Below are positions 8,519-16,441 of a stretch of DNA of 46,163 nt, one piece after another. Each line of letters starts with the position of its first letter. Within the stretch, counting starts at the first letter, position 1. This DNA comes from DAOTUL01 sp034437435 (lineage in GTDB: Bacteria; Chloroflexota; Anaerolineae; Aggregatilineales; Phototrophicaceae): the NCBI GenBank assembly GCA_964417785.1, contig CAYQJO010000006.1:1-46163 (forward strand), read 5' to 3'. The notes beneath the pieces are model-generated. The model was not told the origin of the DNA, did not search any database, and saw only the letters and a program-made list of their open reading frames with translations. The translations under genes were made by a program, and so were the position numbers.

Positions 8519-9490
8519 CTAGTTCCAACTGCGGCCACGCCCCCGGCCAGGACGCCGGTCGTAGAGGTTACGGCTGCGATCATCATCGTCATCGCCGCCA
8601 GCCAGCGCCCGACGGGCCTTCTGCACATCACTCTCGTGCTTGAGCAGCACCGTAAGGGTCGTTTCCAGTGTGCGTTTATCCAGGCTATCAGCATTGAGCA
8701 TTACCAGTGACCTTGCCCAGTCTATGGTTTCGGAGACGCTCGGACTCTTCTTCAGGTCCAACTGGCGCAATCCCTGCACCACTTCGACCGCCTGCCGCGC
8801 CAGTTGCTCGCGCAGTTCCGGCACGCGCATACGCACGATGCTGATCTCGGCGTCGTGGCTGGGGTAATCGACGAACAGATAGAGACAGCGACGTTTCAAG
8901 GCTTCGGATAGTTCGCGAGTGTTGTTGCTGGTCAGCACGACGTCGGGTTGGTGGCGGGCGCTGATGGTCCCCAGTTCCGGGATCGAGACCTGGAAATCGC
9001 TGAGGACTTCCAGCAGAAACGCCTCAAATTCAGCATCGGCCCGGTCAATTTCGTCAATGAGCAAGACCACCGGTTCCTCGGCGGTGATGGCTTGCAGCAG
9101 AGGTCGCGCCAGCAAGAAACGGTCGGAGAAAAAGACATTCTCTTCGGAGGCAAGCCGGTCTGCCGCCTCGGTCAACGTATCCGTCTCGGAGAGAAACTGG
9201 CTCAGTTTATCACGCAGAAGTTGTGTATAAAGCATCTGCTTGGCATATTCCCATTCATACAGGGCCTTGTTCTCGTCCAGTCCCTCGTAACATTGCAGCC
9301 GGATCAACGGCTTGCCGGTTGCTTTGGACCAGGCTTTCGACAATTCTGTCTTACCGACGCCAGCCGGACCTTCAGCCAGTAGTGGTTTGCCCAGTTTGTT
9401 CGCCAGATACATCACTGTCGAAATCTCATCACTGGAGATGTACTGCTGCTCGCCCAGTGCCGTTGTCACTTCGTTAATGTCGCTAAACAT
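8519..9490 (-). CDS. MoxR-family AAA+ ATPase
   Basis: ATPase of 323 residues in the MoxR group, which usually acts as a chaperone for maturation of partner proteins, often with a von Willebrand factor A protein. Walker A GPAGVGKTELSKA is near residue 40, Walker B VVLLIDEIDRADAEFEAFLLE near 140 and sensor 1 VVLTSNNTRELSEALKRRC near 190; lid domain after 210. It has an odd C-terminal tail, GGDDDDDRSRNLYDRRPGRGRGR, switching from acidic to Arg/Gly-rich. GAGG precedes the ATG. Unlike many MoxR genes it has no VWA, DUF58 or transglutaminase neighbour here, so its partner must lie elsewhere or in region 2 (speculative). Confidence 0.92.
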   Translation of the reverse strand: MFSDINEVTTALGEQQYISSDEISTVMYLANKLGKPLLAEGPAGVGKTELSKAWSKATGKPLIRLQCYEGLDENKALYEWEYAKQMLYTQLLRDKLSQFLSETDTLTEAADRLASEENVFFSDRFLLARPLLQAITAEEPVVLLIDEIDRADAEFEAFLLEVLSDFQVSIPELGTISARHQPDVVLTSNNTRELSEALKRRCLYLFVDYPSHDAEISIVRMRVPELREQLARQAVEVVQGLRQLDLKKSPSVSETIDWARSLVMLNADSLDKRTLETTLTVLLKHESDVQKARRALAGGDDDDDRSRNLYDRRPGRGRGRSWN

Positions 9491-9523
9491 GGTTCCTCAT
9501 CTCTTTACCATACCGTAAAACAC

Positions 9524-9550
9524 GGGGACTTATTTTCAATTTTAGTCCCC
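9524..9550. other. Hairpin upstream of the MoxR gene
   Basis: GGGGACT (9524-9530) pairs with AGTCCCC (9544-9550) across a 13-base AT-rich loop, in the 95-base gap between the mannosidase stop and the MoxR start. It lacks a following T-run on either strand, so it could be a 5'-leader structure of moxR or the end of the upstream transcript. Confidence 0.35.
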
Positions 9551-9585
9551 CTGCCTGTTGGTCGCAAGAAAGCGTTAGATAAGTC

Positions 9586-12340
9586 CTAAGAGCGGCATTG
9601 AATTGTGGCAAGCCCACGTCCCGGCAGCGTGACTGTGACCACCCCGTTTTCGACTGTCAAATCCTGCAATGGACGTTCCAGCAAATCGCACTGGCTGGCT
9701 GCCTGGATCGTGAGCAAATCCGATCCAATCACCGCCGTTTGTGCGGTATCGCTGGCGTTCAACAGCCGGATGACCACCCCGTTACCGTCTGCTGCCCGTT
9801 TGATGTGCAGCACGGTCACAGGTCCCTCCGGCAGTGTCATCAGCGATCCGGTCGGCGGCAGCGCCCCCGTTGTGTTGAGCGGCTCACCCATATGTTGGAA
9901 CACCGGCAGTTCATGCAGGGTCTCCGCGCCGAAACGGTGGGCGCGGGTTTCATCGAAGCTGCCAGCGTAGGGTTGAATACGATAGCGTGCCTGCACCTGG
10001 CCCGGTTGGTGGACGCGGAAATTGGTCTCCCAGTAATTGTTGACGACCCACCCCAGCAGCGTGGCCTGTTCCAGCTTGAACTCGGACTGGTAATCACCAA
10101 AGTGGAAATCACCCNNNNNNNNNNNNNNNNNNNNNNNNNNNNNNNNNNNNNNNNNNNNNNNNNNNNNNNNNNNNNNNNNNNNNNNNNNNNNNNNNNNNNN
10201 NNNNNNNNNNNNNNTTGAACTCGGACTGGTAATCACCAAAGTGGAAATCACCCAACTGCACCAGCGGGTTTTCCGGTGTTGCCACTGTCACGCCGCGTTC
10301 ACCGTTGTTGAAATCGACCCAGCCCTGCACGGTGAAGTAATCACGGCAGACACCGGGCAGCTGCTCCTCTCCGGCGATGATCGCCTGACTGCCAACATCG
10401 TAGCGGGCGGTTGCGCCGGGAAGATCAAACGGGAAAAACAGATATGCGGCCTGCGGGTGGGTGTCGAGTGTCATGGACCAGTGGGCTGAGCACTCGATGA
10501 AGTCGGCGTAATCGGGCAGAAAGACCTGCTGCGAGAGCACCCCGTCCGCACCTTTGACGCGCAGTTCTTGTGTTACCAGCGTGCCATACGGTAGCTGGTA
10601 GACTTTGTGCTTGAGGACCTCGTAGGCACCTTCGCGGCGAGCGTGCCAGTCCGTTTTCCATCCCGGCGGAATCTCAGCCTGCTCGATGTGCCAGTCCTGA
10701 TAGAACATCATATGACGCGGCGGCTGTGCGTCTCTGTCGGCGACTTCCTCATAGACATAACTGTTCAGGTTGTAGTCAGCGGCACGGTTGACCAGTTCCC
10801 AATCGAGTGTTTTGTCGTAAAGCGACACGATCCCGCCGTTGTGCCGGTCAAACTTGATGACATAGCGGTGGTTGCTCACGACAGCGCTCTCACCCAGCCA
10901 GCGGGTGTCGTCGTACAGCGCCAGTTGATCGCGTGAAACCACAGTGTAGCCAAACGCGGGGAGTTCCGTCGGCGGCAGCACATACTGCTCACCCCGATTC
11001 CATTGGTCTCCCTTCTGCTTGATGTATTTACGGTCCTGGTGATGGCGTCCGGCTGTGGTATCGGTGATGACACCGCGTGGATTGGTCACAAAGAACGGTA
11101 TCGGCCCGGCCACCGTGCGCGACCAGGGCAGCGGATTGAACACCAGAACATCGTCAGAGTTCTGGCGGGCGACACTGGAGGCGAAATCACCGGCGGCTTC
11201 GCGTTGCAGCAGGGTGCTGAGGCTGCGGGCTTTATGTGCATAGTCGGCTTTGTGATACCACTGGGTGCGGGCGTCATCGCCGTCAGGGATCGCAATTGAC
11301 GAATCCGCGCCCCAGGTATGCTCATCCCACAGGTTGAGATTCCACCAGGCGTCTTTGCGATGGCGGGCAAAGGCCTTGTCCGCCCAGGTCGGTGCCTGAA
11401 CCACACTGTGGAGTGCATCGGCACTGCGCAGTTGCGCCCGGCTCAAGCGATTCAGGCGCTGCTCGTGAGCGCTGCTAATGCTGCCGAAGTTCCAGTAATC
11501 GGTCCAGTCGCCCCGCAGTGTCGCCAGTTGGTCGGCGTGTTCTTCAACCGCGTTCCACCACATACGCGGCGTCGCCATCACAATACGCAGGTCGTTGTTC
11601 TGGTTCCATTCGTCCAGGAAGGGGGTGAAATCGAAAGCAGTGCCGTTGTCGCCGTAGGGATGATAGCTCTGCAACAGCAGAATCGGCAGTGGATAACCAA
11701 TGTCGTCCAGGTAGGCCTGCAAACGCTGCCAGCGCATTTTGAACTCATCATGATCGCGCCCGATGCCCTCGCGCCAGGCCTTGTCATAGGTCCAACCGTT
11801 GTTGGTGCGCAGTGTCCGCCCTGATGGAGCCTGCCAATTGAACGTGTACGGGCGCGGCTGCATCGCCCCGCCGAAATGGCTGTTGATCGCCATCGTGAAG
11901 CCGGTGATGCCCATGTCGAGCAGGACATCGGTCAGCGGCCAGTTCTGGCCGTTCACGTCGCAGTTCATGGCGTGTTCGATGGTGAAACCGTAGTCATCGC
12001 GCAAGCGGCGCAAAATCTGGAAGCTCTCGATGATCTGGCCGGTGTCGTATAGGGGTGTGATGTTGGCGAACATGCCGGTGACTTCGATCCGGCCCCGTTT
12101 TTCCAGGTCGATGAATTGCTCGATCTCGGCGTCGGAGGCATGTTGCAGCCAGTATTCCAGGACGCCAGTGGTCTCGACCGTCCAGCGGAATGCGCCGTCG
12201 GTGTCGTGATCCTGGTATTGGTGCGCCAGGGCGACCGCCTCATCGATGAAGCGGCTGTGCATCTCCCAGACAATCGGCTGGTCCATTGTATAGCCGATGT
12301 CGGTGTGGCTGTGGTGAACGAGATAGATGGTGTGGATCAT
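9586..12340 (-). CDS. Alpha-mannosidase, GH38-like (interrupted by a scaffold gap)
   Basis: Zinc-dependent retaining glycosidase that would hydrolyse alpha-mannosides. The N-terminus carries HSHTDIGYT (zinc-binding His12 and Asp14) and NCDVNGQNW with Asp128 as likely nucleophile; DEHTWGADSS follows further on. The C-terminal half is beta-rich. The reading frame appears broken at a run of 100 Ns (10115-10214), but identical 39-base sequence flanks both sides. Removing the Ns and one copy (139 bases) restores one continuous frame of 871 residues, so the gene is intact and the break is an assembly artefact. No signal peptide, so it probably acts on imported oligosaccharides. Starts three bases after the IolE-like stop. 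The exact subfamily (GH38 versus a related uncharacterised family) is less certain. Confidence 0.85.
10076..10253. repeat. 39-bp direct repeat flanking the assembly gap
   Basis: The 39 bases at 10076-10114 are identical to 10215-10253 and abut the N-run on both sides. This is the pattern left when two contigs whose ends overlap are scaffolded with a default-length gap. It is not a biological repeat. Confidence 0.9.
10115..10214. other. Assembly gap (100 Ns)
   Basis: Exactly 100 undetermined bases, a default scaffold-gap size, inside the mannosidase gene. The duplicated flanks imply a true distance of minus 39 bases. Confidence 0.97.
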
Positions 12341-12343
12341 GGG

Positions 12344-13240
12344 TTATACTCCAATACGTTTGAGATATTCGCGGTTGCGCTGCGCACTCGCTTTCGGTGT
12401 CCCCATACCGGGCAGCACATCCTGCTCGACCACGATCCAGCCATCGTAACCGATGGACTTGAGCGTCTCCAGCACCGCCGGGAAATCGACATCGCCCTGG
12501 CCCAACTCCGGGAAAATGCCTTTGCCCACCGAGGTCGGGCCATCCCAGTCCTGTTCTCGTGATTGACGGGCGACTGCCGGGTCGTGGTCCTTGAAATGCA
12601 CATGCCAGATACGGTCAGCGTGTTTGCGCAGTCCCTCAATCGGATCGCCCCCACCGAACGACCAATGGCCGGTATCGAACACCAGACCGAGAATATCAGG
12701 GTTGGTCATCGACAGCAGGCGCTCGGTCTCTGCCGGGGTTTCAACCCAGGTGCCGACATGATGGTGAAACACCGTGCGCAAACCGGTTTCATCCATGACC
12801 CGACGGGCGACGGTATCCGCACCGCGAGCGAAAACCTCCCATTGCGGGTCGGACATGCCCATGTCGGGCGTGATGCGACCGGCGTTGAGTGTGCGCGTGG
12901 GATCGGCATAAGGATCGTTACCCAGGACGATGAAACAATCCGGGCCGCCGACCGCCGCCAGCAGTTTAGCCGTCCGCACACAGTCATCGACACTTTGCTG
13001 GTGTTTGCGCTCATCATGAAGCTGGACGCTCACCCACGATGACAGCAGATCAAGCTGGCGGCGTGCCAGTTCATCCCGCAGTTGATCGGGATCGGTGGGC
13101 ATGAAGCCCCAATCGCCCAGTTCGGTCCCGGTGTATCCGGTGGCCGACATCTCATCCAGCACGCGCACATAATCGTAGCGTTCGCCTTCGATTCCCTCAA
13201 TCACACCCCATGAGCAAGGGGCATTGGCAACTTTCAACAT
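12344..13240 (-). CDS. Sugar phosphate isomerase/epimerase family, IolE-like (inosose dehydratase)
   Basis: TIM-barrel metal enzyme of 298 residues in the xylose-isomerase-like family. The start NAPCSWG, GYTGTELGDWGFMPTDP, VFDTGHWSFGG, HVHFKDHD and the end GQGDVDFPAVLETLKSIGYDGWIVVEQD resemble 2-keto-myo-inositol dehydratase (IolE). The next gene upstream is an IolG-like dehydrogenase, which fits an inositol pathway, but the same two-gene pairing also occurs for other keto-sugar isomerisations. GGAGG precedes the ATG. Located 15 bases after the dehydrogenase stop and three before the mannosidase start, so co-translated with both. Confidence 0.85.
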   Translation of the reverse strand: MLKVANAPCSWGVIEGIEGERYDYVRVLDEMSATGYTGTELGDWGFMPTDPDQLRDELARRQLDLLSSWVSVQLHDERKHQQSVDDCVRTAKLLAAVGGPDCFIVLGNDPYADPTRTLNAGRITPDMGMSDPQWEVFARGADTVARRVMDETGLRTVFHHHVGTWVETPAETERLLSMTNPDILGLVFDTGHWSFGGGDPIEGLRKHADRIWHVHFKDHDPAVARQSREQDWDGPTSVGKGIFPELGQGDVDFPAVLETLKSIGYDGWIVVEQDVLPGMGTPKASAQRNREYLKRIGV

Positions 13241-13255
13241 ATTCTTTCCTCCGTA

Positions 13256-14263
13256 TTATTCGGGCATCCAATAGTTGATTTTAACGGGCTGGTTGGTCTT
13301 CAGCGACTCGACCGCCGCTTCGGCCATTTGCTGCGCCCGCAGGCCATCCCAGAAGGTCGGCAGTGCCAGGTCCTCGCCTTCCAGGCTGCGCACAATGTGA
13401 TCGATGATGGTGGCGAAACTGACTTCGATGCGCTCGAACCAGCCGGGGTGCAGGTTGGCAATCTCGACCGTTCCCCGGCCATACCTGCGCACATCGGAAA
13501 TGTGCTTGCGGCCCGCTTCCAACATGCCCCCGGAACCGAACAGTTCAATCCGCTCGTCGTAGCCGTATGCAGCGCGGCGGCTGCTGTCGATGTTGACCAG
13601 CGCCCCACCCGGCATCTTGAGCATCACCATTGATGTGTCGATGTCGCCCGCTTCACCGATGGCCGGATCGACGAGACAGGCCCCGGCGGTGTAGACCTCG
13701 GTCGGCTGTTCACCCGCTATCCATGCCGCCATATCGAAAGCGTGGATGGTCTGGTCGCGCAACTGGCCGCCGGAGACTTTGACATAACTGATGGGCGGCG
13801 GCACCGGACCGCGTGCGCTGAGGTGCATCATCTCTAACTTGCCGATTTCACCCAGACAGAAGCGGCGCTGGACTTCGGCGTAATCGGCGTCGTAGCGCCG
13901 GCTGAAGCCCATGATGATCGGCACATCTTTGTCTTTAAGCAGACGTGCTACCGCCTTTACCCGTTCAATATCCAGGTCGATGGGCTTTTCACAGAAGGTC
14001 GGTTTGCCCGCCTGGATGGCCGCACTCAGGAGATCGGCGTGAGTGTTGGTAGAGGAGGCGATGACTACCGCGTCTACATCGTCTTTGGCCCAGATGTCGT
14101 CCGGGCTGGCGACGACCTCAGCGCCATATTGGGCGTTGAGTGCCTGGGCGGCCTCAGTCTGGACGTCATATACATAGGCCAGCATGGCGCGTGGGTGTTG
14201 GTGAATATTGTGAGCGTGGACCTTGCCAATGAAGCCAGCTCCAAAAATCGCGAACCGAATCAT
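13256..14263 (-). CDS. Gfo/Idh/MocA-family dehydrogenase, inositol 2-dehydrogenase-like
   Basis: NAD(P)-dependent sugar/cyclitol dehydrogenase of 335 residues. Rossmann motif GAGFIGKVH is at 7-15, the family EKP motif (FCEKPIDLD) near residue 95, and the catalytic-region HAFDMAAW near 175. The overall pattern (GFSRRYDADY, SGGQLRDQTIHAFD) is close to IolG. Start chosen at 14263, where ATG overlaps the ROK kinase TGA by four bases (ATGA), with GGAGGGAG upstream; an ATG five codons earlier overlaps that ribosome-binding site. Likely oxidises a cyclitol or a sugar from the glycan handled by this cluster. Confidence 0.88.
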   Translation of the reverse strand: MIRFAIFGAGFIGKVHAHNIHQHPRAMLAYVYDVQTEAAQALNAQYGAEVVASPDDIWAKDDVDAVVIASSTNTHADLLSAAIQAGKPTFCEKPIDLDIERVKAVARLLKDKDVPIIMGFSRRYDADYAEVQRRFCLGEIGKLEMMHLSARGPVPPPISYVKVSGGQLRDQTIHAFDMAAWIAGEQPTEVYTAGACLVDPAIGEAGDIDTSMVMLKMPGGALVNIDSSRRAAYGYDERIELFGSGGMLEAGRKHISDVRRYGRGTVEIANLHPGWFERIEVSFATIIDHIVRSLEGEDLALPTFWDGLRAQQMAEAAVESLKTNQPVKINYWMPE

Positions 14264-15102
14264 GATGTCTCCCTCCAAAAAAGATGAGCCGCGCCCAACA
14301 GCGCTGCCCGTGTTTCAAGTTGTCCCTTTATCACCCGAGCCGGGGTCAGCGCTGCCGCCAGTTCGGTACTGAAGAGCGCGAATGCGCCCGAAATACCCCC
14401 TAACACGATAACACAGTCCGCCCGGAATGCCTGGGCAAAAGGCTTAAGAAACTGGCCCATATCATGACCGTAGGCGCTGAAGACGCGCCGCACCTGCGGG
14501 TCCGTCTCGTCAACCGCTGTGACACTGCTAACATGAACCCCGGCAGCCTGAAATCGGTCCAGCAGACCCCGCGTGGAAAAAGCGTCGTCCGAGCGCACAC
14601 CGTCGAACGTAAACGGATACAACCAGCCGTTCTCCGGCACCCCTTCACCGCTGACGACTGACTCACCATCGGCCACGAAAGCGGAGCCAAAACCGGTCCC
14701 CAGCGTCACGCCAATGATGCGCCGGCAGGATGTACCGCTGCCGTATATCGCCTCACCCATAATGGCGGCTTCGGCGTCGTTGCGGAAGCGGATACGCCGC
14801 TCCGGTTGGCCGAGTGCCTGCCGCAGCCGGTCGGCGATATTCAAGCCGTAGAGCGATTCGTATTTTTCCAGTCCGGTAATGTAACTCACGCCGGTGGCGT
14901 AATCAAAGGGGCCGGGGAAGCCAAACGCGATGTCGTCAGGTGGATATGCCTGCACGATGTCGGCCAATGTGCCGATGATGGCATCAGCGCTGCTCAGGCT
15001 GTCGATGGGGGTGGTCTGGATCGTGAATTTAGTCGGTTGATCGAGGTCGATCCGTCCATGCTTGACCGAACTGCCACCGACATCTAAGGCAATGACAGCC
15101 AT
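14260..15102 (-). CDS. ROK-family sugar kinase (zinc-less type)
   Basis: Sugar kinase of 280 residues that would phosphorylate glucose, mannose or a related hexose. Phosphate-1 motif LDVGGSSVKHG is at the N-terminus, catalytic Asp in FRNDAEAA, phosphate-2 motif GVTLGTGFGSAF, adenosine motif GGISGAF near the end. The CxCGxxGCxE zinc motif of classical ROK proteins is absent, placing it with the polyphosphate/ATP-glucokinase-like subgroup. Start at 15102 (MAVIALDVGG) with AGAGGA upstream; the longer in-frame extension runs through a hairpin and lacks conservation signals. Context suggests a mannokinase/glucokinase feeding sugar released by the GH38 enzyme. Confidence 0.88.
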   Translation of the reverse strand: MAVIALDVGGSSVKHGRIDLDQPTKFTIQTTPIDSLSSADAIIGTLADIVQAYPPDDIAFGFPGPFDYATGVSYITGLEKYESLYGLNIADRLRQALGQPERRIRFRNDAEAAIMGEAIYGSGTSCRRIIGVTLGTGFGSAFVADGESVVSGEGVPENGWLYPFTFDGVRSDDAFSTRGLLDRFQAAGVHVSSVTAVDETDPQVRRVFSAYGHDMGQFLKPFAQAFRADCVIVLGGISGAFALFSTELAAALTPARVIKGQLETRAALLGAAHLFWRETS

Positions 15103-15115
15103 TGTTTTTCCTCTT

Positions 15116-15139
15116 GATGGTCGTGTAATCACGACCATC
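15116..15139 (-). promoter_or_regulatory. Perfect hairpin upstream of the ROK kinase
   Basis: GATGGTCGTG and CACGACCATC form a 10-bp stem with a 4-base loop, ending 13 bases before the kinase ATG and directly preceding its ribosome-binding site. No U-tail on the minus strand. It could be a 5'-end stabiliser or processing site. Confidence 0.5.
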
Positions 15140-15149
15140 ATACCGTATC

Positions 15150-15178
15150 CGGGACTGAAGCGAAATATCTCAGTCCCG
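15150..15178 (-). terminator. Hairpin at the end of the upstream unknown gene
   Basis: CGGGACTGA pairs with TCAGTCCCG around an 11-base loop and spans the stop codon (15170-15172) of the gene ending here. It lacks a U-run, so only weak termination or 3'-end protection can be argued. Together with the next hairpin it makes two consecutive stems between two gene groups. Confidence 0.35.
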
Positions 15179-16438
15179 CCGGATTCGCTGCGCCCGTAAT
15201 TTACCCCGATACTGGTCCAACAGAGGCAGCAGCATCTCCATCACCACCACCGTTTCGCCGGTGACCAGTCGATTACGTCCGAAGTAGGCTTCTTCCAGTT
15301 GATCCGCGAACACCCAGGGGTTCTGTCGGGTTGTGATGAAACGAGCGATGGCAACCCCTCCCAGAACCAGCGGAAGATATACGTAATTGAGGTCTGGTTC
15401 GCCCATACCGTTCAACCAGCTAACCAGCCGGTTAGCGTAGTGCAGACGCTCCGAAGTCGTACCCAGGTCTTCCTTCACCAGATGTTCCAGGATGTCAAAG
15501 GCCAACACCACCGCTTCGTGCAGCACGGCGTCGAACAGATAGCGGGAAAACAGCACAGGTCGATCTATGTCGTGTGTGGTCGGATCGTTGGCGAAAAGCT
15601 GTCCTATCGACCGGAACCAGCGGGTATTCTCCATTATCACATTGGGTTCACGGTAAGGGGCATCTTCGATTGTGTAGGTCATTATCCTGGCGATGGCATC
15701 TGCTTCACCTGGATGCAAGGGCATGCTGCGGGCAGCGAACCGTTCTTTGACCTGTTCCAGCAGCGGCTCAAAAAGGCTGACGCCCGGTTGTGCGTATTCC
15801 CGCGCCAGATCAAGCTGTGAATTGACCAGTTCAAGCTCTTTCTCGATATGGCTGACCGACCACAACACCTCATATCGTGATCTAGGAATATTGGGATTGC
15901 CTGGAAACCCCTTTGAGACCAGACTCAACAGGACACGCCTGGGGTCATTGGATGATTTCTGCGGGAAAAATGTCACATCGCGCAGCACCTGCAATTTGAA
16001 GGGCGATACACTGACCACATTGGGAGGCGGACCAATACCGGGTGGCCGGACAATACGAGCAGAGGGCGGCACCTGATGACGTATTTTCACCCGGAAGGGT
16101 AAATCGGCCACCGCACGGGTGGGTGGCCGCGGGACAACCGGCAGGCGCAGCACACCTACTTCGGCGGGTTGTAATTTGAGTTCCACATTGTGACGAGATA
16201 CATCAATGATGACCACATTGTCATCCCGGTCGGTTGTCGGCGCACGCAAGCCAATCCTTACCGTGATGGGTTGGTCCACCAGACTTTGGAGAATGACCAC
16301 CACCTCAGCCGGTTGATGCAGGTAAGCCATGCGCGGATAAATCCCCACCGCACACTCCAATTCACCATAGCTGGTGCGTATCCCGCCAGTTATTGATCCA
16401 AGTACATCGGGATATACCGGGATGAGGTTGTGTTCCAT
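15170..16438 (-). CDS. Protein of unknown function (paralogue of the next gene upstream)
   Basis: I do not recognise a characterised family. The 422-residue protein has no signal peptide or clear membrane segment. It has a beta-rich N-terminal part (about 1-125: YPDVLGSITGGIR, PRMAYLHQPAEVVVILQS, LQPAEVGVLRLP) resembling an immunoglobulin-like sandwich, a Pro-rich linker (130-150), then a helical C-terminal domain ending in YVYLPLVLGGVAI. The same layout and key phrases occur in the upstream gene. Start at the ATG 16438; a TTG directly before it is less likely. It begins three bases after the upstream stop, so the two are co-translated and the products may form a complex (inference). Confidence 0.8.
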   Translation of the reverse strand: MEHNLIPVYPDVLGSITGGIRTSYGELECAVGIYPRMAYLHQPAEVVVILQSLVDQPITVRIGLRAPTTDRDDNVVIIDVSRHNVELKLQPAEVGVLRLPVVPRPPTRAVADLPFRVKIRHQVPPSARIVRPPGIGPPPNVVSVSPFKLQVLRDVTFFPQKSSNDPRRVLLSLVSKGFPGNPNIPRSRYEVLWSVSHIEKELELVNSQLDLAREYAQPGVSLFEPLLEQVKERFAARSMPLHPGEADAIARIMTYTIEDAPYREPNVIMENTRWFRSIGQLFANDPTTHDIDRPVLFSRYLFDAVLHEAVVLAFDILEHLVKEDLGTTSERLHYANRLVSWLNGMGEPDLNYVYLPLVLGGVAIARFITTRQNPWVFADQLEEAYFGRNRLVTGETVVVMEMLLPLLDQYRGKLRAQRIRRD

Positions 16439-16441
16439 CAA

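Noticed and set aside
9586..10251. Mannosidase as two separate genes or a pseudogene
   Set aside because: The apparent frame break is explained by the scaffold gap and duplicated contig ends.
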